Origin: Amorphophallus konjac
Lineage: Eukaryota; Streptophyta; Magnoliopsida; Alismatales; Araceae
Assembly: GCA_022559845.1 (NCBI GenBank)
Contig: CM040125.1
Span: forward strand, 198,626,102 to 198,690,101
Direction: 5' to 3'
DNA: 64,000 bases
Every line of letters starts with the position of its first letter. The stretch's first letter is position 1. A model generated the notes under the pieces. It did not search any database. It saw nothing but the letters and a program-made list of their open reading frames with translations, and was not told where the DNA came from. The position numbers and the translations under genes are program-made. Below are positions 12,138 through 24,010 of this stretch, in pieces.

Positions 12138-13327
12138 TGTCACGCCCCGAGCCTTTATTACAGCGGAAGACTCGCTCGAGAAACGCGAACAGTCGGCATG
12201 GTAAGCCTCTTGCAAGTAAGAACGACTAGAGCATGAGACAATCACACACATAAATGTAATTGCACAGAATTTAATCAAACTCCAACTTATTTCATAAATG
12301 ATCAAAGTATTCCTTTACCATAATCACCTTTCATTCTACTAGACTCAAGAAATAAGAAAATTACATTGACTCAATCTAAGCATTATAGACTTCCTAAGTC
12401 TTCACTCGTAGCTTTACAAGACTTTCACTCACTTCCGGACCCGCCACTAGTATAGCCCGAATCCGAATCTGAACTACTTCCATCTCCTGAAAAATGTTGG
12501 AAAATAGGTAATGAGCACACTTTCCCAGTAGGTATCTTCGCATCAACATGAAAGCACTATTAAAGTGATTAATATTTTTGCTCTAAAGAAATAAGGCAAA
12601 ATCATGCAATGCGATCAATCACTCGATTAAACCAAAGTAACAAGATAATCATATAAGGTAGAATGAACTAGCATGAATATGATAAGAACATGAGATTGGC
12701 CCTTCATGAACAAGAATGTAACGAGAATGTACTAGCAAGCCACATAATCAACACTCCAGCATCTTTTGCTTATGAGCAAGTGCTTCGTGAATTCCTGTGG
12801 AATATCGAGCAAGAAAATCATGTACAAGAACTTGATCATGCTGCATCGCGTTGTGATTTTTCACTTCACGAGCCGTGGATAATTCACTTATTTATAAAGA
12901 AAGTACTCACAGCGCAATGCGACGCCAGTAGCATCATACCCCATGGTTTATAAAATAGTATGTTTCCGACAATCAACCGAGGGGACTAGCATAAGCCCTT
13001 GAATACAATCAGTGCTCGATCGCATCTTCATGTATAAATCAAGCTCTTACCACGCATGATAATAAAGTATGGCTAAGAATATAGCAATATCAAATAATGA
13101 AAATCAATGTATGAACGCTTCAATTTGAATATGAGGAATTCAAGAATGAACATTAAACAAGGTTATGCTCATAAAATAAATTGACAGCATAACGGTACAA
13201 TCTTAATCTTTCATTCATCGCATTGGGTTTCTTGGTCAATATGATAAGTTCTAGACTATCATTAGTCCATCCAGAATCTTAGAAAATCAACCCTTTGGTC
13301 AAACCTTGGGTAAACAGAACAAGGACT

Positions 13328-14985
13328 GTGACGGTCGTTTACTGGGCCGTAACATCATGTGACGCTCCAGTAGAGGGCCGTTACAATGATCAGAGTCCAG
13401 AACTATCAAAATAGACTCAGAGAAATGTGACGGTCATGCAATGGGCCGTTACGTGATTCTGACGGTCCAATGTAAGGCCGTTACATTACTAGATCGAGAA
13501 AACAATGATAGTGTATTCTAGTTAATGGGCTTTAATGGTACAACAAACTCGGCATCCTAGTGAGAATCCCAGGCTCGCGGAGAATTACGGAGGCCTTGAA
13601 ACAAGATTTCCTAGTCCATTGGAAGGAATATCCAATAGAGAGGTCCTAATGTCCAAGAATATAGTGCAAAATGTGAACTAATGGTCAACATACCGGAGTA
13701 TGTGCCATGTACTTATAGAAATGACTCCATTGATAGAGAAGGAATATATATATATATATATATCGATGTGAAATCATGATAAAAACTCAATCAATACATC
13801 ATTCAAAATCATGTTTCTAATTACAAAACTATAGAGTTTTGGGCTCATGAAATTAACATAACTTAAAGTAATAGTGAGATACCAAAACATGCAATACCTA
13901 TCATGAATGATTAAATAATCTCAAAGTCACGTAATCAGGTTAACACTTAGGTAACTAGGCATAATAATAATTAAATCTGGCAGGTTTCCAATCTGTCTTG
14001 AGTTGACAGTACACAGGCACCTGACGGTCTAGTCAAGGCGCGTCACAGGGAGTGTGACGGTCTATCGAGCAACCGTTACAGAATGTAACGCTCCTGCATA
14101 GATGCGTCAGAGTCAACAGAGAAATCAATAGGAAATCAGGGACTGTGACGGTCCATCGTATGGCCGTTACTTGAGTGTGACGGTCCTACTATGGTGCGGT
14201 ACAGTATCTGCTGACAGAAAATGATATGAAACCTAAGAGATCAACTCACATCATATCTAAATCAAATACCATGTCTATTCTAGGCATGATAACGAAGTAT
14301 AGGCTATCTATATGCATGGGTTCCAGTGAATAGACAAGATAACTTCTTTTATTTCTATTTAAGGCTAAGAGATGTATGAAATGCATGGAACTATGAAAAC
14401 ATGAAATTTATGATCTATGATGCATGAAATTCTGTCAAATCAGAGGGCTTTTAGTCCTATCAAGATGTTTTTTCCGTTCATGAGATGACCTACCTCTTAG
14501 CTTGGCTTTAAACTTCCAATTTAGGGTTTGAAACACGTGCCCTTGCTCTCCTTTTCTTGTGACTTTTCAGCAACTTCCTTGGGCTCTAACTCCACGACCT
14601 CTTGACCTAAAGATGTGAAATTTTGAGAGTGGTTAGTCTAAAGTATTGTAAACAAATTCCTCTAAAGAACTTACCCGAGATTATGACTCCTTACCTTGAT
14701 TCCTCGTGAGCAAAAGAAAGGGTCACGCAGTTCAGAACTAGGTCCTATTTATAGGGTTCTAACTAGGGTTTGAAGATTAGATCGATTCTAGAGTCCTTAA
14801 TCTGCTAAAATCTGATCTCTAAGAGTCCTTAGTAATGTTATAACTCTTCCCATGTTGATCCCTAGTGGATAAGATCATCAAGTTCCCATCTTTTTATAAG
14901 TTCTTCAACTTGCGGAATTCACAGAGTGTAACGGTCGTAGACCCATGCGTTACAAGTATGTGACGGTCGCGCGATAGACCGTTAC
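13328..14985. repeat. Eleven 26-bp units GTGACGGTC-N8-GGCCGTTAC
   Basis: Units occur in three clusters (13328-13485, 14020-14200 and 14928-14985). Each is about 26 bp: a left arm GTGACGGTC, eight variable bases, and a right arm GGCCGTTAC or GACCGTTAC. The arms are imperfect inverted repeats. The spacer varies freely while the arms are conserved, which points to function or to a repeat-spreading mechanism. Confidence 0.8.
14744..14756 (-). promoter_or_regulatory. TATA box of solo gypsy LTR
   Basis: Minus strand CCCTATAAATAGG. One hairpin-unit cluster lies upstream of it in transcription order (14928-14985); the other two lie downstream. Confidence 0.55.
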
Positions 14986-15306
14986 ATTCAACGTATATAG
15001 AGTTTCAAATAAATAAAACTCTTTTATTCATTTATCCATATAATTATCTTAGATAATTAGTCTTTATCCTTGAAATCCGTAAATAAGCTAAATAACCTTC
15101 TAGAACATGGGCCAAACTTAATGGGATTGGTCCTTAAACCTTTTGGATAATAATTAGATAGGCTAGGTTAACTATTTTAACCTAATTGGGCCTTATAATG
15201 ACTTATAATTCTACTAATCCATTTATAAATTTATTTAGGCCTTTATAAATTTTAGAAAATTATTTTATAATTCAAAATTTATTTATATAAATTCTGGGGC
15301 ACTATA

Positions 15307-15311
15307 ATGGG
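15307..15311. repeat. Target-site duplication ATGGG, right copy
   Basis: Matches 12133-12137; after it the host LTR sequence resumes (TGTGTGAGTGGC), paralleling the partner LTR at 20462. Confidence 0.75.
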
Positions 15312-16229
15312 TGTGTGAGTGGCTTTCCGTGTTCACGTTTAGTGACCTCCCATTGGTTGTAGCGTTCTTACGGCACACGTGTGCTGACCCACCCGGGAGT
15401 GGTGGAGCGGCTTACCCGAAAGAGACGATTTTTAGACTGGTTTACCCTGAGGCTATGGACTAAGTCATCAGTGGACGCATCCGGCTTTGCTTCTGGTGGG
15501 CAGGTACTCCCGCCGTGTGACGTGAGTTTCCTCGTGAGTCGAGTTCCGCTTCACGTCTGCGAGATGTGGTTTTGCGTGGAGTTCCGGGTGTCTTCCGATG
15601 GCGAGGACTAGGGGTTCGGGTGAGCGTCACTGAGGGCTTTCCCCTAGATAGCGTCGAGTTCCCGATGGCTGTTCATTTTCCTAGTAGCGTGATTAGGGTG
15701 GTTCATTGTCTGGTCGTCCCCGATTGTGGGATCGAGGTGTTGAGTTTCATTTCTGTAGGAGTATCTGTATTACCAAGTTTTTTCCGGCCACCGTGTTTAC
15801 TATTCCTGCTGTTACTGTTGTTCTTGATGTTGCTGCTTTCCATGCTACCGATGTTTACGGTTGGGGTTCTGCGGGACCCCTACTGAGCCAGTGATAGGAG
15901 GCTCACCCCTACTTTTCAGGTGCGGCGGTTCTTCCTCAAGGTTCGAGGGCGCTGCGCAGAGGTTCTTTGTTGCCAGCTTGCCGAGGCCGAGTGTTCACTT
16001 GGCGTTGGGTACGTTCTTCTACCTTTTAATGTACTTTCTATTGGACTGGACTCTATTGTAGTTGTTATTTAATTCTGTTAATTGTTGAATTGTCATGCTT
16101 TATTTCCTATTTCTTTCCACCTCCACACTCCTTTTTAGCCCTTCCGAGCCCCGGCTCGTGGGCAGCGGGCCAGGATTCAAATGGTATCGGGTTCCTTTCT
16201 TAGGTATCCAGATCCTGGGTCGCTACAAT

Positions 16230-16240
16230 TGGTATAAGTG
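16230..16240 (+). other. Primer-binding site (initiator Met-tRNA-like)
   Basis: TGGTATAAGTG, two bases after the LTR end; resembles the common TGGTATCAGAGC with a few changes. Confidence 0.5.
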
Positions 16241-18644
16241 TGTGGTTGTGGACGTACATGGAAATTTGAGATATTACAATGATGAGAGTCCGTAAGGTCT
16301 AGTACAGTCGGTAGCTGGCATAGGGTTTTGCATTCATTTTTCTGCTTGGTTTATCGCCTAAGAGCTTGAGTGCGTGGCGTTGGCGTTGTGAAGGTGGTTG
16401 ATGTTCTCGGCTTTGGTGCCGGCGTGGGGTCTAAGGATCACGATCGAGAGCTTTCTCCTTTGATGGTGGCCCCGGTGGTGCTGTGTTCGGTAGAGGTTGC
16501 CGACAGGTGCGTTGCTGTGGTGTTGCGTTCGAGAGATTTGCAGCGAGGTCAGGTAGCTAGTGAGGATTGCTCGTGATTAAGTGGCCGTGAGTGTGCTCTG
16601 AGGGAGCTGTTATTGGTGTTGGCCACTCCAGATCAAGGTTCATCCAGCCCCTGAGGCGTTCAGATTATGGTTTGAGGTGTCGGAGTGGGTGCTCTGGTCA
16701 AGAGGTGTGCTCAGGTGAGCGGAGGATTTTCTTGGTGAGCTGCTGATTTATCGAGATTGATGTACTTGTCATGCTCTGTGGCGTCAAAAATGACATGTTG
16801 GTCTCGATTCTTCTTATGCATTTTGAGGCAGGATTGGGTGGAGGCGTCCCAGTAAGTTCTTGCTCCTATGCTCTTGTGTGTGAATGGGTTGTGTTCACCC
16901 TTGGTTTGTCTTGAGATGTTAAGGTTCCGTGGTGAGTTTTGGGGCTCGAGGATGAGCGTCGACGGCTGTCGATTATGGCTCGTGTTGCGGCTCTTGGCGT
17001 GGCGTGTTGCAGTTCACGGAATTGCAAGAGTGGTGCATCGAGAGATATTGTGATCGTGGCCCAACAGAACACTTGGCAAGTGTGTCAAAGGAGCTGACCT
17101 GACGGAAGTGATGGTTTTTCTGGTGCTGGAAGGTGTTGTTCCCAGCGTGTGCAAGGTTCGAGGTCAGGTCGAGCATGGAGACCTTCCGTTGGTCAGAGGT
17201 ATATTGAGTTTTTCCCTTGGTTGGAGGAGATCGCGTTTGGCTAAGGTTCGTCGTCTTGCATCATGTGTCCAGATCGGTTAGCCTCGGTGTGCCATGAAGT
17301 CCGTGCGAGACACGTCCTGTGTTTTGGCAAGGTGGTTGCCTGTGAGAAGCATTGCCTGTTCCTTGATGTCTAAGGGTGTTGGCACTGTTTCGGAAGGATG
17401 AATGCCGGTTGCAGGGTGTTCGCGAGGAGTTGCGGCTGGTGTTGTGGTTCCCGATGTGTTGAGGATCGGAGCCTGCAGAGTTGCAGAGGATTGTCGGGAT
17501 GGCAGATCCCGAATTATCTGGGTTGGCTGAGCATGTGGATCAGAGTGTGTGGATCGTAGCGTTGGTTGCTATGGGCCAATTACTGAGGATGTGTTGAGCG
17601 TCGGAGGATTTGTTCCTTGATGTGAGATGTGTTGTTGCCATGCCGTTGCTTGAGACATTGTGGTTTATGGCACTGGCAGGTAGAGAGTTGGGGAAATATG
17701 TTGGCAAGTGCACCGCATGAGTACCATGTTCGTGTGTCGGGAGTTGTGTTCGCGGATGAGGTCGTGTTCTGGAGAAGTGATCTATGAGAGATTTTAGGTC
17801 CTAGTTATCTGGGGACCCATGTGCTTTGGTCGCGGCGTCGTCGACCAGGATGCTGTGGTGGCAGGTGACACTTTCTTGTTTTGGAATTGTGTGCCATGAA
17901 TTGTTCAGGTGGTGTCCCGTGGCTCTGTGTTAAGGGCGGAATCGGGATTGGCAGGTGCCCACTTGGATTAATTGAGATGAGACAGGACAGTGATCGGTGT
18001 CTATGTGTTGAGGTCCTTGATGGGACGTTGGCATTGGAATGGTGATCCCTGGTCTGCGACCAGCAAGGGAGGATTCCCCTGTAAGTCTGAGTAGAGGGAG
18101 GTGAGGACCATAGATTCTGGATCTTGTCAACTGGTTTCATCGTGCTCCCCTGAGAGGGTAAAGTTGGCGTGAGGTTCGGATCAGATGCGGTGTCCTAGTG
18201 AGATTTGGCTCAAGGATGGTGAGAAGTTTGTCTTCTGGCAGAGTTGGCCGTGTTGTTGAGGGCGTACAGCTTGCCGGGTGTGAGCTAGTGGAAGCTCAGT
18301 GCTGGTTGTCCCTGGTACAGGGTGTGAGATCGGTCAGCGGGTTGTGAAGCTGGCATTTGGTTGGTCTGCCGAGCATGGGCGTTGACCGGTGGTTGGTTTT
18401 CATGTTGTCTGAGCTGGTGTCAGACTTGGGATTTTGTGTTATGCCTGCTCTGATGTTCGATGTGTGTTCGGTGTGCGGAGAGAGCCGTGTTGCTCGTGAT
18501 TAAGGTCTGGCGGTATTCCTCATGATCGGTGCTTTCGTGAGAATTGAGGTTTCTGTACTGGGTCCCTGACAGCGTTGTCAGTTGGTTCGGTGTTCTTCCC
18601 CTGTGACTTGGTGTTAGTCCTGAATTTCGAGGATGAAATTTTTT

Positions 18645-18658
18645 TAAGGGGGGAGGGC
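18645..18658 (+). other. Polypurine tract
   Basis: AAGGGGGGAGGGC directly before TGTAATGCCCC; preceded by the conserved AATTTCGAGGATGAAATT of Tekay-type 3' ends. Confidence 0.7.
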
Positions 18659-18874
18659 TGTAATGCCCCGAATTTTTCGGATATTTTTTGGATCATTTTC
18701 GTGGGTCCCGGATTGCGTTTAGCGGTTTACGTGTGTTTTTCCCTGATATGCCTTCAGAACTCTGTGCAAGGTGAGCCGTTACGTTCTCCGACTCTGGAAC
18801 GTGACCAGCACGTTGTGCTCTTCCCGAGGATCGCGGAGGTAATTTTTCATATTTTTTTGAATTTTTGGATTTTT

Positions 18875-18886
18875 CTATATATATTA
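18875..18886 (+). promoter_or_regulatory. TATA box of Tekay-like LTR
   Basis: CTATATATATTA followed by a long pyrimidine-rich stretch, the usual start region in this LTR family. Confidence 0.5.
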
Positions 18887-19424
18887 CCCTCTTTTTTCTC
18901 TCTCCCCATCTCTCATTTTCTCACCCTCTCCCTCTCTTCACTCACGATCTCTTCTCTCCCTCTCTTCTACGGCGGCCGACGGAGGTGGACAGGGGCGAGG
19001 TGGAGGTGACGCAGGCGAGGAGCGGGCGGGGACGGGATGAGGATCGAGGCGATGGAGGCACGGCGAAGCTCGGCCGTGAGTTTGGGGTGCCGTGAGGGTT
19101 TAACGACGTTTTCTTCGTGGATCGGCGTCCACGGCACGTCGAATCTTTGGTGGAGGTAGGGAGATGGACCCCCAGATCGTGTACTTCATTTCCCGCGAGT
19201 TTTGTAGGCCATGGTGAGCCGAGCGGGCTTATTTGAGCATTTTGAGAAAAATCCATATTTTTGGGGAGTGAGCCCGATATAGAGTTTTGAACATGTTTTT
19301 GGGGTCTAAATGAGTCCTCTCGGTGCTAGAGATGTTGGGGACTAGTTTCCCCTTGTTTTCCCCTTCACATGGGTGTGAACGGGGCGTGGAATGGCTTTTC
19401 CCGCAGTTCCTGCCGTTTTCGCGC

Positions 19425-19845
19425 TCGGGACGACCTAGCGGTCGTTCCAGCGACCGCTAGGGTGCTAAGCAGTCGTGTGGAGACCGCTAGGGTCCCCCTT
19501 ATGTCGGTTTGTCCCTTGCAGTATTGCGATGGATCGCCAGGGTTCCTTAGCGGTCTGGTGAAGATCGCTAGGCTATGCTTTACAGTCCATGGGTGACCGT
19601 TTGTCCGTGTTTTGGTCAGTCGACATCGGTGAAGTAGCGGCCTCACGACAAACTGCTAGGATACGCCTAGCGGTCAGGGGGACGACCACCTTCCACCTTG
19701 GTGGTCCCGGGGTGACCGCTTAAGGTTTTTATTTTGGGTTCTTTGCGGTCACGCAATAGACTGCCAGGCCAGCCCTTGCGGTCCAAGGGTGGGCCACTAG
19801 GCTGTGCCTTGTGGTCCAGGGGTAGACCGCTAGGCACTGTGACGG
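19425..19845. repeat. GCGGTC...GACCGC(TAGG) hairpin units in Tekay-like LTR
   Basis: Repeated units such as GCGGTCCAAGGG followed by TAGACCGCTAGG, about 24 bp each with inverted arms and a variable centre. The same array, with fewer units, occurs in the 5' LTR at about 11310-11515. It lies downstream of the TATA box, in the transcribed part of the LTR. Confidence 0.7.
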
Positions 19846-21577
19846 TCTAGGGAGGACTTCCACTTCATTTTCCATGTTAGATGTGTTTTGTTGCATTGTG
19901 TTGACCCCGGTCGACTCGGTTGTGACCCAGTGGTCAACCTTCGGTCTCGTGGATGTCCCGGATATCCCGTGCGTTCTGTGTCTGTGTTTTTGGGTGCCTG
20001 GAGGTACCGACTTACCTCGATTAGCATGCCCATGAGTTTGGTGGGTCCGGGTGACCCCGCGTGATCCGGGCTTTTGTGTTCTCGCTAGAACGAGTCGACG
20101 TGTATTGGCATGTGTGCGGTGGATTATTCTCGCACGTCATTAGCTGTTTGAGAAGTGTTTTCCGTGTGGGCCAAGCGTATGGCCTTAGATTGAGAGCCTA
20201 GTCTCCCAGTCTGGGGCTGGAAGTTTCTTGAGTTCCCTTCGTGAGGGAATGGTCTCGGCGGTTGTGAACTGCCTAGTGAGTCATCATGCCGTGGTTTTAG
20301 ACCTAGGGATTAGGCTAGATTGACGGCGTTGTGCCGTCCCGTGTGACGGTCTTGACCCCGAGTCTTGTGACTCAAAGACCATTGGATTTAGTAGGTCTAG
20401 TGGGATGTCCAGAGTCTGGTGGCGTCGTGCCACCTGTTACTCCGTGTTACTTGTGGTGGGTGCGTGAGTGGCTTTCCGTGTTCACGTTTAGTGACCTCCC
20501 ACTGGTCGTCGCCTTCTTACGGCACACGTGTGCTTACCCACCCGTGAGTGGTGAAGCGGCTTACCCGAGAGAGACGATTTTTAGGCTGGTTTCCGTAGGG
20601 CCCCTTGCCTTTGTAGCCCAAGTCCGGTTGGGGGGAAAACCTGCTAGAGGGCGCGACCTAGAGCAGTTGGTCTGTGTGTGCACACGTAGTTGAGGCAGAG
20701 GACCAGCGCTGACGAGCGCGACCCCAGCTAGTCCTTGTTTTATGTTCCTGGTTACTGTATGGTGTCTTTGTCTCCGCCTGGGGCGTCGCAGCCAGACACC
20801 TGAGACTGTGGACTAAGTCGTCAATGGACGCATCCTGCCATGCTTCTGGTGGGCAGGTACTTCCGTCACGTGACGTGAGTTTCCTCGTGAGTCGAGTTCC
20901 GCTTCACGTCTGCGAGACGTGATTTTGCGTGGAGTTCTGGGTGTCTTCCGATGTCGAGGTCTAGGGGTTCCGGTGAGCGTCACCGAGGGCTTTCCCCTAG
21001 ACAATGTCGAGTTCTCGACGGGTGGTCATTTTCCTAGTAGCGTGACTAGGGTGGTTCATTGTCTGGTCATCCCCGACTGTGGGATCGGGGTGTTGAGTTT
21101 CATTTCTGTAGGAGTAGCTGCAGTGCTGAGTTTTTTCCAGCCACCGTGTTTACTGTTCCTACAGTTACTGTTGTTCTTGATGTTGCTGCTTTCCATGCTA
21201 CCACTGTTTACGGTTGGGGTTCTGCGGGACCCCTACTAAGCCAGTGATAGGAGGCTCACCCCTGCTGTTTAGGTGCGGCGGTTGTTCCTCGAGGGTCGAG
21301 GGTGCTGCGCGGAGGTTCTTAGTTGCCAACCTGCCGAGCCTAGTGTTCACTTGGCGTCGGGTACGTTGTTCTGCCTTATACTATACTTTATGTTGGACTG
21401 GACTCTATTGTAGTTGTTATTTAATTCTGTTAATTGTTGAATTATCCTGTTTTATTTCCTATTTCTTTACACCTCTACACTCTTTTTAGTCATTCCGAGC
21501 CCTAGCTCGTGAGCGGCGGGCCAGGATTTGAATGGTATCGGGTTCCTTTCCTGGTATCCGGATCCTTGGTCACTACA

Positions 21578-22847
21578 TTAAGCATGCATGTATAGTCACA
21601 TAATCAATTCATGTAATTCATGTGGAACGAAGTGTCAAAGATCAACATGCTAGCAAGTACTTCAGTGTAATGCCACACCTTATCATTACAACTCCCATAG
21701 TTAACAAGTACTTTCGAACACTCCTCTCAGGACCAAATTGGGCCATATATGATGCGTTGGCATTGAAAAGTCGATCAAAGATCCAAATATAAATCTTGAC
21801 ATTCATTAATGGTGGCCAATAATTTCAAGGACAACCTCATGTAACCTAGGCATGAAGAGTAGAGATAGGGATTTCCAAACTCAATAGTCCCAAGGAAAAG
21901 TCATTAAGGAAAATGACCTTTAGAAAATTGGATTCAATTGATCTCTAGTAATAAGATTCCAACTAGACCCAATAAAGGTCAAGAATATCAAGGAAAAAGA
22001 GTCCGGAGAGATTAGAATCTGGACTTGACTCGAATTCCACAACACAAATGCAGCAAACGGACTTGCGGGAAACTGGGCTATAATGTGGTCCAGTCAATAA
22101 CTGGGACCTGAACGCGTCCAGAAGGATGACTACCTTCAAGATCGAGTGGCTAGTCAACACAGAATGCGGATCAACCACTTCTATAAACAAAAGACTGATC
22201 GCGGTTCCTGGGTCGGCCGCATTCAAAACAACACTGATAAAACTTGGACAGAGCCTCGTTTTGCCCTCCCAAAGGCCAGTTGAACCCTGTCCCAAGTAGT
22301 ATGATGAAGATTCAGAAGGTTTTCTAGGTTTTTGTGGTACAACCTGCTCGATGTCCTAGTGGGAATCCCAAACTCGTGGAGACTTACGGAGGCCTTGATA
22401 TAATGGTTCCAGTCCGATGGAAGTAATATCTAATGGAGGGTCCCAACTATTGCAAGAATTGGGGTAACAGTAACACGAAAAATAGTAAAATGGTGAGTCA
22501 ATACCACCGGGGTGGCATGACCTTTAACAAAACCGTACAATTCTTACATATATAGAAAACATCGAAATAACATAGAGGCTAGCAAGTCATGATTTCACAA
22601 AAGTTAAGAACTTCTAATAAATGGACAGCAGGTTAAACTACTACTCTTCTTTTCCTTTTTGCATGAGATAACATAAAGAAGATAGAATTTCTAAAGGAGA
22701 TAATAGATCATGAGATAACAGTAAGAATTAAAAAATGTTACATGAGCCCTAGTTAATTTGTGTGTTTCTAACCTGCTTAACCCTAAACCACATTACGTAA
22801 TCTCAGTTAACATGAATCACATACGAAGAAAATTGAAGTTTTTGCAA
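21578..22847 (-). mobile_element. Fragment of gypsy LTR related to the solo LTR at 12138
   Basis: Positions 22337-22450 (GGTACAACCTGCTCGATGTCC, then GACTTACGGAGGCCTTG) are clearly homologous to 13538-13650 in the solo LTR, in the same orientation. The rest is alignable only in patches. Both ends are cut: by the 3' LTR of the non-coding element on the left and by a Sirevirus LTR on the right. No coding sequence is seen. Confidence 0.55.
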
Positions 22848-23697
22848 TGTTGGGTCCCATAGTGCAGGAACAATGATCTAGAGGGGGGGTGAATAGATCC
22901 CTCTACTAAAAAGAATGTCCAATTAAATACTCAAACTTACTCACAGCGGAATTAACAAGATTAATAACATTGAGGAATTTAAACTAAACAGTATAAACTT
23001 AATTCTCTCAATCTTACCGAGCTCACACGATTGCGTAAATAGAATAGATAGTGAAGCACACACAATCACACAAATCAAACCATAAGACACGGGAATCTTT
23101 AAGGTGGTTCTGGACCACGATGGGCACCCTACATCCACCCCTTATCAAATCGGTAAGGCTTTCTCCACACGCTGCGAATGCAACGAACACGGGGATTTCT
23201 CCCCACACACACGGGGTAAAAACCCCAACAAATATGCTGCAAAAGCAGCACACACACGGGGACATGCCCCCACACACATGCAGATGCCCACCGCACATAC
23301 CAACGCACAAGCGTCAACACAAGCACTCGGAGAAACCACTCTCCGAACCCCCACACAAGATAATCGTTCAGAAATAGATGAAATGACCAAAGATGAGTAC
23401 AATAAACTCCAAACAAACTCTAAAGACTGAAACTAGAAAGATTCAACAAGTATAATGCTCTCCCTTCTAGGAAATATCTGGCTCTTCATGGCTCGTTGTC
23501 GGATGGTGGCAATTTTGACGTCATCTTGTTCCTCTCCTTGAACCGCTCCTCTTTTCCTTCTACCACGAGCTCTAAAGATGCCTTGATGTAGATGATAACC
23601 TCCTTGCAAGAGCTCCTCTTCCTTTTCACCCTTTTCTTCTCCTACAAGATAGAACAAATAAGCATTAGGGTTCTTCTCTCCAAAACTCGGAGTTCAC

Positions 23698-23710
23698 ATA
23701 TATATATAAG
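23698..23710 (-). promoter_or_regulatory. TATA box of minus-strand Sirevirus LTR
   Basis: Minus strand CTTATATATATATG; the GGGTCGACCC palindrome cluster lies 150-310 bp upstream in transcription order. Confidence 0.5.
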
Positions 23711-23856
23711 AGAGAGTGGCCAAATGACCCATATAACCTTCCTAAAATATGTTATAAACACCCTAATATGTTTAGGAACCAATGGGGGGTAGTTTTGTAA
23801 AGTTTCCAACTCAAAATAATGGGTTTTGAGGGTTTCCAAAAATCTAATGCCGGAAG

Positions 23857-24010
23857 CGGTCGACCCTGGGGGTCGACCCTCACAGATTCTGCACAAAAAA
23901 TGACCCAGCCAAAACACTGGCCAAAGGGGGTCGACCCCTGGGGTCGACCCCTTTTGCTGGTTGGTCTGTCTACTGTGCAGACAGGCCACAACCCAGGGGG
24001 GGTCAACCCC
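23857..24010. repeat. GGGTCGACCC palindrome cluster in Sirevirus LTR
   Basis: Four GGTCGACC palindromes and one variant (GGTCAACCCC) occur within about 150 bp, in two pairs, upstream of the LTR TATA box. Confidence 0.75.

Larger units (their letters stand above)
12138..15306 (-). mobile_element. Solo gypsy LTR, minus orientation (3.17 kb)
   Basis: Read on the minus strand it begins TATAGTGCCCCAGAATTT and ends GGGGCGTGACA, which is typical for plant gypsy LTRs apart from TG having become TA at the 5' end. It is bounded by ATGGG target duplications. A TATA box on the minus strand lies at 14744-14756. No primer site, polypurine tract or internal domain is present, so this is a solo LTR formed by recombination. 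It carries eleven 26-bp hairpin-like units described separately, and a short TA microsatellite at 13746-13763. Confidence 0.75.
11181..16227 (+). mobile_element. 5' LTR of non-coding Tekay-like element (truncated, interrupted)
   Basis: From CGTGTACTTCATTTCCCGCG onward this matches the second half of the LTR at 18659-21577 (from about 19178). It ends at 16227 (CTGGGTCGCTACA) next to a primer-binding-like TGGTATAAGTG. The first 520 bp or so of the LTR are missing. About 320 bp present in the partner at 19290-19620 are absent near 11299. A solo LTR of another family (12138-15306) sits inside it, flanked by ATGGG. Shared open frames such as 15566-15886 and its copy at 20919-21239 reflect LTR homology rather than a gene. 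Confidence 0.75.
16228..18658 (+). mobile_element. Internal region of Tekay-like element without coding capacity
   Basis: It lies between two LTRs of one family. A methionine-tRNA-like primer site (TGGTATAAGTG, 16230) follows the 5' LTR, and a polypurine tract precedes the 3' LTR. At 2.4 kb it is far shorter than the 5 kb or more of gag-pol expected. No frame longer than about 110 codons exists and I recognise no retroviral domain. The base composition is TG-rich. It could be a non-autonomous derivative mobilised by a coding relative, or an old element with a large deletion; the sequence does not decide. Confidence 0.6.
18659..21577 (+). mobile_element. 3' LTR of non-coding Tekay-like element (2,919 bp)
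   Basis: It starts TGTAATGCCCCGAA after a polypurine tract and ends CTTGGTCACTACA. A TATA-like CTATATATATTA lies at 18875-18886, followed by a CT-rich leader. It matches the 5' LTR (11181-16227) along its second half apart from indels and the nested solo LTR. Open frames in it (18575-19009, 20331-20693, 20919-21239) lack recognisable domains and partly recur in the other LTR. Confidence 0.75.

Noticed and set aside
13328..14985. CRISPR-like array of regularly built palindromic units
   Set aside because: Spacing between units is irregular, spacers between units are not of fixed length, and the context is a plant LTR; no cas genes.
15566..21239. 106-codon frames at 15566-15886 and 20919-21239 with similar peptides
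   Set aside because: They sit at the same place in the two LTRs of one element; similarity is LTR homology, not evidence for a gene.
23051..23430. Overlapping 85-108 codon frames on both strands
   Set aside because: Simple CACACGGGG-type sequence opens several frames at once; no protein family fits.
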